Shown here piece by piece: positions 37,686-46,984 of a stretch of DNA of 64,000 nt. Under the pieces are notes generated by a model. It was not told the DNA's origin. It did not search any database and worked only from the letters and a program-made list of their open reading frames with translations. The position numbers and the translations under genes are program-made. The stretch spans positions 62,001 to 126,000 of the forward strand of contig NZ_JAAKZC010000004.1 in NCBI RefSeq assembly GCF_015230015.1, read 5' to 3'. Position 1 is the stretch's first letter, and each line of letters opens with the position of its first letter. This DNA comes from Campylobacter concisus (GTDB lineage Bacteria; Campylobacterota; Campylobacteria; Campylobacterales; Campylobacteraceae).

Positions 37686-38260
37686 TTTACAATCCTTATT
37701 TTACCCATTGCACCATTGTGACCAGGAACGCAACCTTTTACAACTACGATGCCATTTTGAGCGTCAAAGCTTATTAGCTCGTTTTTAACAGTAACTTTCT
37801 CATTGCCCATATGTCCTGCCATTTTCATACCTGGTTGAACACGACCTGGCCATTCGCAGTTACCAATTGAACCGTGGCGTCTGTGGAAACGTGAGCCGTG
37901 GCTTTTTGGACCACCACCGAAACCATGTCTTTTTACCACACCTTGGTAGCCTCTACCTTTTGAGTTAAAGCTAACTTTTAAAATTTTAGCCTCATTTAAT
38001 GGTGTAAAGTCTAGGTTTCCAACTTCGCTATTAGCTACTTCAAGCGTAGCAAATTTGTTAAATTCTGCAGTCAGATTGTATTTCTTTTGCTGACCAGCGA
38101 TAGCTTTGTTGTTTGCTTTAGTGTGGGCATACGCTACGATAGCACGTTTGTTTTCGTCGATCTCACATACTTTAGCCTCAACTAGCTTAAGTAGTGTAAC
38201 TGGCGTACTCTTCGTGGCAATCGTTCTACTCATGCCTATTTTTTCTACAATATATTCCAT
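37682..38260 (-). CDS. rplC: 50S ribosomal protein L3
   Basis: 192 residues, slightly short. Core motif [20 protein letters not shown] followed by [14 protein letters not shown] reaches towards the peptidyl transferase centre. Confidence 0.98.
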   Translation of the reverse strand: MEYIVEKIGMSRTIATKSTPVTLLKLVEAKVCEIDENKRAIVAYAHTKANNKAIAGQQKKYNLTAEFNKFATLEVANSEVGNLDFTPLNEAKILKVSFNSKGRGYQGVVKRHGFGGGPKSHGSRFHRRHGSIGNCEWPGRVQPGMKMAGHMGNEKVTVKNELISFDAQNGIVVVKGCVPGHNGAMGKIRIVK

Positions 38261-38280
38261 ACTCTTATCCTTTTGTCCGC

Positions 38281-38589
38281 TTACTTCATCGCACGAACTT
38301 CGACATTAACTTCTGGAGCTAGGTCGAGTTTTGTTAGGCTATCTACAGTTTCTGGAGTAGCAGCTACGATGTCAAGCATACGAGCGTGTATTCTCATCTC
38401 AAACTGCTCACGTGAGTCTTTGTTGATGTGTGGAGATTTTAAGACTGTATAGCGTTTGATCTTTGTAGGCATTGGTACCGGGCCACGAACGTCGGCACCT
38501 GTTCGTTTGACAGCTTCTACGATTGCTGCAACAGTGCGGTCTAGAACTCTATGGTCGTAAGCTTTTAGCTTTAACCTGATTCTTTCCAT
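38281..38589 (-). CDS. rpsJ: 30S ribosomal protein S10 (NusE)
   Basis: 102 residues from ATG 38589 ([20 protein letters not shown]), preceded by AAGGAAAACAC; the frame extends further upstream but the conserved start decides. First gene of the ribosomal run; also an antitermination factor in other bacteria. Confidence 0.98.
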   Translation of the reverse strand: MERIRLKLKAYDHRVLDRTVAAIVEAVKRTGADVRGPVPMPTKIKRYTVLKSPHINKDSREQFEMRIHARMLDIVAATPETVDSLTKLDLAPEVNVEVRAMK

Positions 38590-38721
38590 GTGTTTTCCTT
38601 TAAAAAGAACTTGTCGCAAACTCGCGACCTCTTTACATCAAAATAACCCGCATAGGATCAAGCGATCGTACGAGCAAGACATAGGTCTTTCGTAAAGAGA
38701 CTGCGATTTTACAAAAAAGCC

Positions 38722-38727
38722 ATTATA
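38722..38727 (-). promoter_or_regulatory. Predicted -10 box of the ribosomal operon
   Basis: TATAAT on the minus strand followed by G, in AT-rich DNA. A TTGACA-like hexamer lies only two bases upstream, too near to be a -35 box. Confidence 0.6.
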
Positions 38728-38771
38728 GTTGTCAAGAAAAACGCTATTTTTTGTCGAATTTTGATTAATTA

Positions 38772-38790
38772 TTTCCTTTTAATAAGGAAA
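38772..38790. promoter_or_regulatory. Palindrome copy 1, TTTCCTT-N5-AAGGAAA
   Basis: Perfect 7 bp inverted repeat with a 5 bp spacer. The same inner arms and spacing (TTCCTT-N5-AAGGAA) occur at 38891-38907 and 39828-39844. Operator-like; which protein binds is unknown. Confidence 0.55.
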
Positions 38791-38890
38791 GTATCTTGGA
38801 AATGGAGAATTTATTTTTCAAAAAATTTACAAATTTCTAGCCTAAAATTTTATTTTTTATTTCTAAATTTTTAAAATTTTAGGCGATATT

Positions 38891-38907
38891 TTCCTTTTTA
38901 AAAGGAA
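38891..38907. promoter_or_regulatory. Palindrome copy 2, overlapping the expected -35 region
   Basis: TTCCTT-N5-AAGGAA. It ends 5 bp before the TATAAT at 38913-38918, so it covers the position a -35 box would take; a bound protein would block this promoter. Confidence 0.6.
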
Positions 38908-38912
38908 GCTGT

Positions 38913-38918
38913 TATAAT
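38913..38918 (+). promoter_or_regulatory. Predicted -10 box of the AAA_14/DUF4143 gene
   Basis: TATAAT 24 bp before the TTG start, with an AAAAAGG RBS-like stretch between. Confidence 0.7.
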
Positions 38919-38942
38919 GTCCAAAATTTAAAAAGGTCAAAT

Positions 38943-40037
38943 TTGAAAACATTAGAAACGCTCTATCAAGCACCCGTTAAAAATGCTAAATTTATCCCCA
39001 GAAAGTATGAGATCATCTCGCCAAAGACGCTTATCATTGGCGCTGTTTCAAGTGGCAAAACAGCCCTTGTTTATGAGTTTTTGAGCCATTACAAAAGCGA
39101 AGAGAGACTTTATATAAATTTAGACGATCTAAGGATAGATAGAGCCTTACTTTTAACAAATTTAAAAGAGTTTTTAGAAAAAAATAGCCAGATAAAGGTA
39201 CTCGCAGTTGAAAATTTACAAAACGCTGATCTTGTAAATTTAGACTTTTTAAATGAGCTCACACTTGAAAACATCGCCCTTACAAGCAGGGAATTTTCGC
39301 TCTCGCTTGAGAGCTTTGCACGCATAAATTTAAACTATCTCGACTACGAGGAATTTATACTATTTTTTAAGAAAAATTTAGACCAAGACCTGCTTTTTAG
39401 CTACTTTTTGGCTCACGGCAACGAGATAGCAAGCGCCTTTTTGGACTCCAGCGAGGTCACAGCTCACTTGCAGCAGCTCTTAAGAGCAAATTTAAACGAG
39501 CAAAGCATCGCCATCTTAAAAGAGTGTGCGACAAAGTGCCACGACACCATAAGCACCTTTGGGATTTATAAAAATCTAAAAGAGCAGATGAAAATTTCAA
39601 AAGATAGCGTTTATGGCGCGATAAATTTGCTAAATGAGAGCGGATATGTTGAGTTTGTGCCAAATTTAGATGAGAGTAGCACGAGTAAGAAAATTTACTT
39701 TACAAATTTCGCACTTCGCAACGCTTTGTGCCTAAAAAAGGACTTTTTAGCCGTCTTTGCAAATGTCGTTTTTTGCGAGCTGCTTAAATTTAAAGATGAA
39801 ATTTACTACACAAAAGAGATCGATTTTTTCCTTACTAAAAGGAAGCTTGCGATCATCTGTGTCCCATTTTCTGCGCCTGAGATCATTTTTTTGAAATTTA
39901 AAAAACTCCATGCAAGCTTAAAAGAGCTTGGCGTTAGCAAGCTTCAAATCATCAGCGTCGCAAACCAAGCCGAGCTAAGCATAGAGGGGATAAAGTGCGA
40001 GATCTTGCCATTTTCTAGGTGGAGCCTAGGTTTATAA
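38943..40037 (+). CDS. AAA_14/DUF4143-type ATPase with winged helix
   Basis: Cytoplasmic ATPase of 364 residues. Order: P-loop GAVSSGKTA (about 33-41), a Walker B-like segment KVLAVENLQ, the AAA_14-type motif LDYEEFILF, a winged-helix segment (LKEQMKISKDSVYGAINLLN) and a C-terminal DUF4143 region (IYFTNFALRNALCL, EIYYTKEIDFFL). The PD-(D/E)XK-like end normally reads E-x-K; here it is AIICVPF, so the nuclease-like site seems lost. Start is TTG with AAGG upstream. A third copy of the palindrome found upstream lies within the gene. Role unknown; relatives are often linked to mobile or stress functions. Confidence 0.78.
   Translation: MKTLETLYQAPVKNAKFIPRKYEIISPKTLIIGAVSSGKTALVYEFLSHYKSEERLYINLDDLRIDRALLLTNLKEFLEKNSQIKVLAVENLQNADLVNLDFLNELTLENIALTSREFSLSLESFARINLNYLDYEEFILFFKKNLDQDLLFSYFLAHGNEIASAFLDSSEVTAHLQQLLRANLNEQSIAILKECATKCHDTISTFGIYKNLKEQMKISKDSVYGAINLLNESGYVEFVPNLDESSTSKKIYFTNFALRNALCLKKDFLAVFANVVFCELLKFKDEIYYTKEIDFFLTKRKLAIICVPFSAPEIIFLKFKKLHASLKELGVSKLQIISVANQAELSIEGIKCEILPFSRWSLGL
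39828..39844. promoter_or_regulatory. Palindrome copy 3 inside the ATPase gene
   Basis: TTCCTT-ACTAA-AAGGAA, identical arms and spacing to the two upstream copies, about 0.9 kb downstream of copy 2. Confidence 0.5.
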
Positions 40038-40088
40038 ATTTAAACTCTTTGTTTGATTATCATTTTAAAAGTCTAGAGATAAAATAGT

Positions 40089-40094
40089 TATAAT
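40089..40094 (+). promoter_or_regulatory. Predicted -10 box before the exported protein gene
   Basis: TATAAT 24 bp upstream of the ATG at 40118, followed by the RBS AAGGAC. Confidence 0.65.
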
Positions 40095-40117
40095 CAAAAA
40101 AACTATAAAGGACGGAC

Positions 40118-40972
40118 ATGAGAGCATTTTTTGGTATCTTATTCATCGCTGCAAGCCTTTTTGGCTACGAGATAAACCACGAAAACTGGGCTAAATTTTA
40201 TAAATTTAGCGGTGATGCAAATGGTGTGAAATTTGAAATTTATCTAAACTATTTCAAAGATGAATTTGAAAATTTCAAACAAACCAAGAGCTTTAAAGTC
40301 CCGCCTAAGATAAGCGGCCACATCTTTTTTGACGGCGCCAAATACGACTACGAGAAGGGCTCTTTTGAGCAAAATGGCAGTGAAATTTCATCGCTAAATG
40401 CGGTCTCTGACAAGATAAATTTAGACGTTAAAAACGAAAATGGCGAGCTAAAGGGCAAGATAATCGTCAAAAACAAAGCCTATAACGCCACCGTAAAAGA
40501 AGAAAAAGAGTATGAGATCCTAAATATCGGCATCCAAATGAGCGAGGCAAACGGCACAAAGTATGAGGCGATCATCAGCGACATCTTCTCAACAGAGCTA
40601 GCCAAAAAGCACAAAAATAAACTACTTTCGCTCCTTTATGACCTAAAAAGCGAGCGCAAAAAGTGGCCAAACAGCCAGTATGAGAACCTAAAAAATATCT
40701 ACTATATAAATGATAAGATCAAAAGCGTTTGCACCTACAAAAACGCCAAGACAAACTGCGAGGTGGTCTTGCTTGCGACCAACAAAAAGCTAAAACTAAA
40801 ACAAATTTTTAAAGATATGAATAACGAACATCTAAAAGCAGTCCTAGCAACTGCTGGCGTGAGCGATAACTTCGTGCTTTCGCCGCTTGGGCTTACATTT
40901 TTAAACGAGGAGCAAATCAACGTGCCACTTGAGGAGCTAAGACCTTACTTTAGCGATGAAGTCGGGCTGTAA
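40118..40972 (+). CDS. Exported protein, possibly DUF3298/RsiV-like
   Basis: Predicted periplasmic or surface protein of 284 residues with a short Sec signal ([16 protein letters not shown]). The end, [19 protein letters not shown] with LEELRPYF, recalls the DUF3298 family C-terminus; two cysteines ([10 protein letters not shown] region) may pair. Its stop overlaps the rnhB start (TAATG). Function unknown. Confidence 0.75.
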   Translation: MRAFFGILFIAASLFGYEINHENWAKFYKFSGDANGVKFEIYLNYFKDEFENFKQTKSFKVPPKISGHIFFDGAKYDYEKGSFEQNGSEISSLNAVSDKINLDVKNENGELKGKIIVKNKAYNATVKEEKEYEILNIGIQMSEANGTKYEAIISDIFSTELAKKHKNKLLSLLYDLKSERKKWPNSQYENLKNIYYINDKIKSVCTYKNAKTNCEVVLLATNKKLKLKQIFKDMNNEHLKAVLATAGVSDNFVLSPLGLTFLNEEQINVPLEELRPYFSDEVGL

Positions 40973-41526
40973 TGGCTAAAATTTGTGGTATCGACGAGGC
41001 TGGACGTGGGGCGCTAGCTGGCCCACTAAGCGTGGCTGCTTGCGTGCTAAATGAAGAGATAGCAGGTCTAAACGACTCCAAAAAACTAACCGCAAAAAGG
41101 CGCGAGGAGCTATTTTGCAAGATCACAAAAAGCTCAAATTTCCTCATTGCCTACTTCTCAAACGCCCAGATAGACGAGCTGGGGCTAAGTGAGTGCCTAA
41201 GGCGTGCGCTCAAGCTTTTCAAGGCGCATTTTGAGGGCTTTGAGATCATCTATGACGGAAATTTAGACTACGGCGTTGGCATCACGACGATGATAAAGGC
41301 CGACGGCAAGGTCGCTAGCGTAAGTGCAGCCAGCATCCTAGCAAAAGTAAGCCGTGACCGCTTGATGAACGGCTGGGATAAATTTTACCCCGCATACGGC
41401 TTTGCAGGGCACAAGGGCTATGGCACGAAGTCGCACCTAGACGCCATAGCCAAATTTGGCTACTCAGACTTTCACCGCAAAAGCTTTGTCATAAAGCCAA
41501 AACTCACGCATGGCTCGCTATTTTAG
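40972..41526 (+). CDS. rnhB: Ribonuclease HII
   Basis: Cleaves RNA in RNA-DNA hybrids and single ribonucleotides. The 184 residues hold the catalytic motif [13 protein letters not shown] (Asp, Glu), a central [21 protein letters not shown] (third Asp) and [15 protein letters not shown]. Start overlaps the preceding stop; 3' end overlaps the convergent DUF4153 gene by 9 bp. Confidence 0.97.
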   Translation: MAKICGIDEAGRGALAGPLSVAACVLNEEIAGLNDSKKLTAKRREELFCKITKSSNFLIAYFSNAQIDELGLSECLRRALKLFKAHFEGFEIIYDGNLDYGVGITTMIKADGKVASVSAASILAKVSRDRLMNGWDKFYPAYGFAGHKGYGTKSHLDAIAKFGYSDFHRKSFVIKPKLTHGSLF

Positions 41527-43095
41527 CTTGGCATCCTCCATATAAAAAAGCACGCTTGCGTCGTAAAATTTATAAACTCCGTTTTCTTGCACGATATCCA
41601 TAGACCTCAAAACAAAGGCTCGCTTGCCAACTTCAAAGAACAAAAGCTGCTCTTTTAACCGCTCAAATACCTCAGCGCCAAAGTCGCCGTCTGGCTTTAA
41701 ATTTAAACTCGCAAGCGCCTTTTCTAGGTGTTTTTGTAAATTTATACTTACACTCTCATCATCAAGTTGCATAACCAGCTCATCGCCATTTACGCTGCTT
41801 GTGACTACGCTTTTTATGGTCGCCTCTTTGACGTTTATGCCGATATTACCTGAGTTAATGCTAAATATCTGCCACTTTTTCTGCTCAGCAGCCTCAAGAC
41901 CCGCTATAAATTTTTTATTTTCTAGTGCAAATTTATCGCCGTTTTCTACTAAAAAGTCAAATTTATCTTGCAAAAAATAAAGCTTCTCTTCGCCGATCTT
42001 GCTCACATCGCCACTTAGCGTGCCATCGCTACCAAGCAAATTTAGCGACCTTAGCTCTCTTAGTAAAAGCTCTTTTTGAGAATTTATGGTAAGCAGCTTT
42101 GTATCAAGGACAAAATGTGTGAAAAATATGCCAAATATCATAAAAAACGCTAGAAATTTATAAGGGAAATTTCTAAGAAATATCATCACAAAATAGCTCA
42201 AATTTGCAAATATCACGCAGGCGATGAGATAGATCCTAGGCTCGCTTAGGCCGTACTCGCCGACCCTGTGCATGACGCCCCACCAAAGCAAAACGCTAGG
42301 TAAGATGACAAAAAGAGGCAAGAGCCTGAAAATTTGATCATAAATTTTGCTTTTGATGAGTAAATTTAGCCCTCTTAAAACAAAGCCAGCGATCAAGCAG
42401 GCAAGCACGATATATGCGACACCGCCGCGAGGCAGCTCAAGCAAAACAAGCCTATAAATGCAGTATAAATTTAAAAGCGCTACGTAGATGATAAGCACGG
42501 GATTTAGGATGAAATTTATGGCGATCTTGATGAAATTTAAGAGCCTGTACTCGCTAAATTTGTTCTCAAAAAAAATAAATAGACAAGGCAGACCAAAAGA
42601 GGCCAGTGTCAAGTAGAGCCTTTGCGTCCTGTGACTGGTTAGAAGCTCTAAATCAAAAAGGTAGTTAAGCCCTGCACAAACAGCCACAATGCCAAGAAAA
42701 AATAGGTGAAAAATGGCAAATGAGATGAGTAAATTTAAAAGTCTTGCCAGGCTCTGGCTTATAAATTTCTCATTATCTTTGGCAAAATTTAAAGAAAATA
42801 AAAGCACAAAAGCTATGAGATAAAGTGCCACAAGATCGCTGGCATGACCGCTTAGCTTAAGGCCAAAAAAATAAAGTGTTGCGCCAAATATCAAAAAGTA
42901 TAAAGGGAGTAAAATTTGCCTTTTGTTTAGATAGATAGCGACCAAAAGTAGCGGCTCGAGCAGCCAAAATCCTCTGTAATCCTCAATGATCTGGCTTGAA
43001 CTAAGAAAAATAGTAGGCAGACTAAACGCCAAAATGGTAAGAAGCAAAATTTTTTTATCAGCAAATGCAGTTTTTAGCTCGGCAATAATTTGCAA
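41518..43095 (-). CDS. DUF4153-family integral membrane protein
   Basis: The 525 residues have about eleven hydrophobic helices over the first 345 residues, then a soluble C-terminal domain (about 350-525) with [16 protein letters not shown] and SVINGD-like strands. This matches the DUF4153 layout; function unknown. It is separated from frr by 91 bp with two hairpins and overlaps rnhB tail to tail. Confidence 0.8.
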   Translation of the reverse strand: MQIIAELKTAFADKKILLLTILAFSLPTIFLSSSQIIEDYRGFWLLEPLLLVAIYLNKRQILLPLYFLIFGATLYFFGLKLSGHASDLVALYLIAFVLLFSLNFAKDNEKFISQSLARLLNLLISFAIFHLFFLGIVAVCAGLNYLFDLELLTSHRTQRLYLTLASFGLPCLFIFFENKFSEYRLLNFIKIAINFILNPVLIIYVALLNLYCIYRLVLLELPRGGVAYIVLACLIAGFVLRGLNLLIKSKIYDQIFRLLPLFVILPSVLLWWGVMHRVGEYGLSEPRIYLIACVIFANLSYFVMIFLRNFPYKFLAFFMIFGIFFTHFVLDTKLLTINSQKELLLRELRSLNLLGSDGTLSGDVSKIGEEKLYFLQDKFDFLVENGDKFALENKKFIAGLEAAEQKKWQIFSINSGNIGINVKEATIKSVVTSSVNGDELVMQLDDESVSINLQKHLEKALASLNLKPDGDFGAEVFERLKEQLLFFEVGKRAFVLRSMDIVQENGVYKFYDASVLFYMEDAKLK

Positions 43096-43118
43096 GATCG
43101 TCCTTTAAAGGGTGAAAA

Positions 43119-43140
43119 TTTAGCCACTTGCATGGCTAAA
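43119..43140 (-). terminator. Hairpin upstream of the DUF4153 gene
   Basis: TTTAGCCA/TGGCTAAA, 8 bp stem, 6-base loop; on the minus strand followed by TTTTC. Part of a double hairpin after frr. Confidence 0.6.
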
Positions 43141-43147
43141 ATGGAGG

Positions 43148-43180
43148 TTTAGAAATTTGCAAAAGGGGCAAATTTCTAAA
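43148..43180 (-). terminator. 13 bp hairpin after frr
   Basis: TTTAGAAATTTGC pairs perfectly with GCAAATTTCTAAA (7-base loop), 6 bp after the frr stop on the minus strand. No long T tract follows; probable terminator together with the next hairpin. Confidence 0.6.
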
Positions 43181-43186
43181 TTAAAT

Positions 43187-43744
43187 TTAGATTTTTAAAA
43201 GCTCGGCTTCTTTCTCTTTTACGAGAGTGTCGATCTTTGCGGTGTAGGTGTCGGTTATCTTTTGAACCTCATCTTGTCCCTTTTTGCTCTCGTCTTCGGT
43301 TATAGCTTTATCTTTTTCAAGCTTTTTGACCTCGTCGTTTGCGTCTTTTCTCACGTTTCTTATGCTAACTTTAGCCTTTTCGCCCATAGCTTTTGCGTGT
43401 TTTGCATTTTCTTGGCGTTGCTCGACGGTCATCGGTGGAAAAAATAGCTTAACGCTCTCACCATCGCTGTTTGGATTGACGCCGATGTTTGCAGCTTGAA
43501 TAGCTGATGAGATCGCTTTTATCATGCTCTTTTCCCAAGGTGTGATAGCGATAGTTGAAGCGTCACTTGTAAGCACGGTGGCTACTTGATTAAGCGGAGT
43601 CGGCGAGCCATAGTAATCAACCATGACGTTATCTAGGATGTTGATATTTACCTTGCCAGTTCTAAGCGTTGTAAAATCGCGTTTTAAAGAAGCGATCGCC
43701 TTTTCGCAGCCCTCTTTTTGGGTATCATAAATTTTATTTAGCAT
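43187..43744 (-). CDS. frr: Ribosome recycling factor
   Basis: Splits post-termination ribosomes with EF-G. The 185 residues include the family segments [29 protein letters not shown] and the C-terminal [20 protein letters not shown]. Start overlaps the deacetylase stop by 11 bp. Confidence 0.97.
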   Translation of the reverse strand: MLNKIYDTQKEGCEKAIASLKRDFTTLRTGKVNINILDNVMVDYYGSPTPLNQVATVLTSDASTIAITPWEKSMIKAISSAIQAANIGVNPNSDGESVKLFFPPMTVEQRQENAKHAKAMGEKAKVSIRNVRKDANDEVKKLEKDKAITEDESKKGQDEVQKITDTYTAKIDTLVKEKEAELLKI

Positions 43745-44693
43745 TGGTGTCCTTTATTAGAAGTTTTGTGCTTCTGTGATGATCTACTTTTAACGACATT
43801 AACACTTTGCGTTTATCAAGTGGTGGGTTAAATTTACACTCAAAAACGCCATTTGTCATAGGTACTTTTCTAAAGCCGTCAAAGCCAGTCATAAAAAAAT
43901 TGCCTTCGCTAGCGTTTGTATCGGTCTTGATAATGAGTTTATCGATAGCGTTATTTTGCGGATAACCCTCTGGAAATATCCACTGGGCATTTAAAAATTT
44001 GCTATTAAAAGTTAGTGCTATCTTTGTGCCATTCATCACTGGCGTTCTGTAAAGATCATAAACGTCACTTTTATCTGAAACTGCGCCAGAGTTTTGATTT
44101 AAAAGTGCTAAAAAGCCAAATTCTTTTGCCAAAGAGACAACTCTACTATCGATCTCACCGTAAGGCACTGCAAAGTATTTTGGCTTATAGCCCATATGTT
44201 TTTCAAAGGTCTCAACACCCTTTACAAAGTCCTCTCTTAAAGCCTCATCGCTAAGTCTAGTCATCCTTGGATGAGCGTATGAGTGATAGCCGATCTCTCC
44301 GTAAGCTTCTAGCTCTTTGATCTGATCAAAGTCTAGATAATCACCATATTTGTTCGCGCTTGCCTCTACATAGACCATCAAAGCAAAAGGGTAGTTATAC
44401 TCTTTAAAAAGCTCAAGAGCGTTATTGTAAAAGCTTTTGTATCCATCATCAACGGTGATAACGATCCAGTTATCAGGGATCGGTTCGCCAGCATTTACAG
44501 CATCGACAAGTCTTGATAGCTTGACAACTTCGAAGCCATTGTTTTTAAAGTATTCAAACTGAGCTCTTAAATTTTGAATAGAAATATCCGTGCTAACGTG
44601 CCTTGGATCGTCAAAGCGGTGATAAACTAAGATGTGAGCGTCTGCCAAAGCAAACGTTAGCGTCAAAAGTGACGCTAAAAACGTTTTTATCAT
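43734..44693 (-). CDS. Exported polysaccharide deacetylase (NodB fold)
   Basis: Predicted periplasmic metal-dependent carbohydrate esterase of 319 residues with a Sec signal ([19 protein letters not shown]). NodB motifs are present: D82-D83 in [10 protein letters not shown] and H137/H141 in YHSYAHPRM. After about 215 a C-terminal region rich in strands follows. It sits between secG and frr, overlapping frr by 11 bp. Likely acts on peptidoglycan or surface glycan; substrate not determinable. Confidence 0.9.
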   Translation of the reverse strand: MIKTFLASLLTLTFALADAHILVYHRFDDPRHVSTDISIQNLRAQFEYFKNNGFEVVKLSRLVDAVNAGEPIPDNWIVITVDDGYKSFYNNALELFKEYNYPFALMVYVEASANKYGDYLDFDQIKELEAYGEIGYHSYAHPRMTRLSDEALREDFVKGVETFEKHMGYKPKYFAVPYGEIDSRVVSLAKEFGFLALLNQNSGAVSDKSDVYDLYRTPVMNGTKIALTFNSKFLNAQWIFPEGYPQNNAIDKLIIKTDTNASEGNFFMTGFDGFRKVPMTNGVFECKFNPPLDKRKVLMSLKVDHHRSTKLLIKDTNAK

Positions 44694-44695
44694 TG

Positions 44696-45025
44696 TTATT
44701 TTACTGGATTTTGCGGTGCGCTAGGAGCTGCTGGCACGTCGTTTGATTTTGGTATGACTAGAGATTTGCTATCGACACTATCAACGATAGAGCGTTTTAG
44801 ATCTTTGTTGTAAAAATATCCAAGTGCAAGTGTGTTTAGGATAAACAAAACGCCTACCACAAAGGTAAATTTAGCTAAAAACCCAGCTGGTCCTTTTGCT
44901 CCAAAAAGGCTCTCGTTGCTTCCACTGTATGCTCCAAGACCGATAGATGAGCTCTTTTGGAGTAAAACTGCGATCGTGATAACAACAGCTAGAACAAATT
45001 GCAAGATTAAAAATATTAAACTCAC
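44696..45025 (-). CDS. secG: SecG translocase subunit
   Basis: Small membrane protein of the Sec translocon. The 109 residues have two helices (MSLIFLILQFVLAVVITIAV and FTFVVGVLFILNTLALGYF) with the central VLLQKSSSIGLGAYSGSNESLFG, the family signature. C-terminal tail is Pro/Ala-rich. 2 bp before the deacetylase gene. Confidence 0.95.
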   Translation of the reverse strand: MSLIFLILQFVLAVVITIAVLLQKSSSIGLGAYSGSNESLFGAKGPAGFLAKFTFVVGVLFILNTLALGYFYNKDLKRSIVDSVDSKSLVIPKSNDVPAAPSAPQNPVK

Positions 45026-45092
45026 GAAATTTCCTTTAAATTTTTTAAAAATAATAGTTTGCGATTATACAAGAAAAGATTTAAATTTTTAG

Positions 45093-45476
45093 TTAAAGTT
45101 CTTTTTCAAGCTCATAAAGCTCGTATCTTATGCTTTTAAAAAGCTCGGCTCGCTCTAAATTTACAAGCTTAAAGCACTCCTCAAGCACTCTTGCGCTCTC
45201 CTGGGCACGCTTGAAATTTGCAGTGATGATCTCGTCTAAATTTGATCTTTCTTGCTCACTTTTTGTGCTGGTTTTTAAGACATCATTTTGTGAATTTCTA
45301 AATTTTAAAAATTCTTTTTGTGGGATCTTTGCCTTGTGGCGGAGGGACTTTATCTTATAGGCGAGCTTAGCGTCATCAAAGACATATCTTTTTATATCTT
45401 CAACGACGCGAAGCCCTTCTTTTAGCCTATTTAAATTCGCATCTATCACTCGGTAGATGCGCTCGTCATTAGTCAT
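45093..45476 (-). CDS. ThiD2-type domain protein (thiamine-phosphate pyrophosphorylase-linked)
   Basis: 127 residues resembling the N-terminal domain fused to ThiE in some bacteria. The signature RVIDANLNRLKEGLRVVEDI with RHKAK following is clear. Here it stands alone without the ThiE barrel, so it is not itself the pyrophosphorylase; any thiamine role is inference. Overlaps the BI-1-like gene by 8 bp. Confidence 0.75.
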   Translation of the reverse strand: MTNDERIYRVIDANLNRLKEGLRVVEDIKRYVFDDAKLAYKIKSLRHKAKIPQKEFLKFRNSQNDVLKTSTKSEQERSNLDEIITANFKRAQESARVLEECFKLVNLERAELFKSIRYELYELEKEL

Positions 45477-46167
45477 TTCTGTTAAAAATGCCTAAAATTT
45501 GTAGTAATGATGTAAATAAATTTACAAAATCAAGATACAAAGCAACCGCTCCCTCAACTGGTGTCTCGTAGTTTCCACGAACAATATTTTGTGTGTCATA
45601 AAGTATATAGGCACTAAATAAGATCGATGAAATACTTGCGATTACAAGTTGAAACATCGTGCTTTTAACGAAAATATTGATGATCGCTGCTACAATGATA
45701 ACTATCAAAGTTATAAATAGCATCTTACCCATCGTTGTAAAGTCACGTTTTGTATTCATCGCAAAGACGCTTAGCGCACCAAAAGCAACTGTCGTCAAGC
45801 CAAATGCTTGAGCCACGATACTAGCGCCACTTGGCATAGCAAGGATCGCTGAAAGTAGCGGAGTTAGCGTAAGACCGCTTACAAATGTAAATGCGAAAAG
45901 AAGTATTAAATTTAATCCCTCTTTGCGTTTAGCCGCCATTAGCCCAAAAAGTAGAACAAACCCAAGTATCACAAGTCCCCAAAACAAAAATCTATTTGCC
46001 GCAAAAACGCCAGCGATACTAATGCCTACATAAGCGCCAGCAGTAGCTGAAAGTAGTGATGCTGCAAAAAGTTGATAAGTTTGTTTTATAAAAGTGCTTA
46101 GTGAGCTTTGAGAATACGCAAGCTCTTCTTGATTTTGCTTAGCGTAGTTTCTATCATACAAACTCAT
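45469..46167 (-). CDS. Bax inhibitor-1/YccA family membrane protein
   Basis: 232 residues with about seven helices and the family features FVSGLTLTPLLSA and VKSTMFQLVIASISSILFSA followed by YILYDTQNIVRG. Bacterial relatives are putative ion channels/leak proteins or FtsH regulators; role not determinable here. First gene of the run leading to secG and frr. Confidence 0.92.
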   Translation of the reverse strand: MSLYDRNYAKQNQEELAYSQSSLSTFIKQTYQLFAASLLSATAGAYVGISIAGVFAANRFLFWGLVILGFVLLFGLMAAKRKEGLNLILLFAFTFVSGLTLTPLLSAILAMPSGASIVAQAFGLTTVAFGALSVFAMNTKRDFTTMGKMLFITLIVIIVAAIINIFVKSTMFQLVIASISSILFSAYILYDTQNIVRGNYETPVEGAVALYLDFVNLFTSLLQILGIFNRND

Positions 46168-46300
46168 TTTTTCTCCTTATGAATTTTTGTGGTGAGTTTA
46201 GCCTAAAATAATTAAACAATATATAAAAAAAAGTTTAATAAAAAATATTAGTTTAAAGTCCGTTTTAAAGGGCATTTTTTTTGATTAAATATAAAGTTGC

Positions 46301-46306
46301 TATAAT
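46301..46306 (+). promoter_or_regulatory. Predicted -10 box of canB
   Basis: TATAAT preceded by GC (GCTATAAT), 33 bp before the ATG; RBS GGGAG lies between. Confidence 0.75.
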
Positions 46307-46339
46307 CGCATTAAAATACAAAAAAGGGAGATAAATTTT

Positions 46340-46984
46340 ATGGATGATTCAATACTTGAGGGTGCAGTAAAATTTATGGAAGATGGCTTTTTAGAGCATG
46401 AAGAGCTCTTTAAAAGCTTGCAGCACAAACAAGATCCTCACACGCTTTTCATATCTTGCGTGGATTCAAGGGTCGTGCCAAATTTGATAACAAACTGCCT
46501 GCCAGGTGAGCTTTTTATGGTGCGAAATATCGCAAACATCGTGCCACCTTATAGGGTGAGCGAAGAGTTTTTGGCGACCACCTCGGCGATCGAATACGCG
46601 CTTGAAGTTTTAAACATCAAAAACATCATCATTTGCGGACACTCTGATTGTGGCGGATGCGCGGCACTTTATGTTGATGAAAAGAAGCTAAAAAACACTC
46701 CAAATGTTAGAAACTGGATCAGGCTAATAGAGCCTATCAAGCGAGAAGTGCTTAAATTTACAAGCGATGATCCAGCCAAAATGGCGTGGCTAACCGAGAG
46801 GCTAAACGTGATAAATTCGATAGAAAATATAATGACCTATCCAAATGTAAAAGAAGAGTATGAAAGCGGCAAGCTTCAAATTTATGGCTGGCACTACATC
46901 ATAGAAACTGGCGAAATTTTTAGCTACGATTTAAAAGAAGGCACATTTAAACTTTTAGCGGACAGAAAGGGCGAAAATGCGTAA
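46340..46984 (+). CDS. canB: Beta-class carbonic anhydrase
   Basis: Interconverts CO2 and bicarbonate, needed for capnophilic growth. The 214 residues contain zinc ligands in CVDSRVVPNL and HSDCGGCAALY, plus the Asp-Arg dyad. Closely follows the pattern of Campylobacter jejuni CanB (for example IANIVPPYRV and SAIEYAL). Overlaps the MscS gene by 8 bp, so the two are co-translated. Confidence 0.96.
   Translation: MDDSILEGAVKFMEDGFLEHEELFKSLQHKQDPHTLFISCVDSRVVPNLITNCLPGELFMVRNIANIVPPYRVSEEFLATTSAIEYALEVLNIKNIIICGHSDCGGCAALYVDEKKLKNTPNVRNWIRLIEPIKREVLKFTSDDPAKMAWLTERLNVINSIENIMTYPNVKEEYESGKLQIYGWHYIIETGEIFSYDLKEGTFKLLADRKGENA

Larger units (their letters stand above)
38590..38942. promoter_or_regulatory. 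Divergent region between rpsJ and the AAA_14/DUF4143 gene
   Basis: 353 bp without ORF. For rpsJ, a TATAAT lies on the minus strand at 38722-38727, giving a leader of about 125 bases; the leader includes the hairpin GTCGC/GCGAC (38613-38617, 38624-38628) just before the RBS. The plus side holds the promoter and two palindromes listed separately. Confidence 0.6.

Noticed and set aside
38730-38735. TTGACA on the minus strand as -35 box of the ribosomal operon
   Set aside because: Only two bases from the TATAAT; spacing impossible for a sigma70 promoter.
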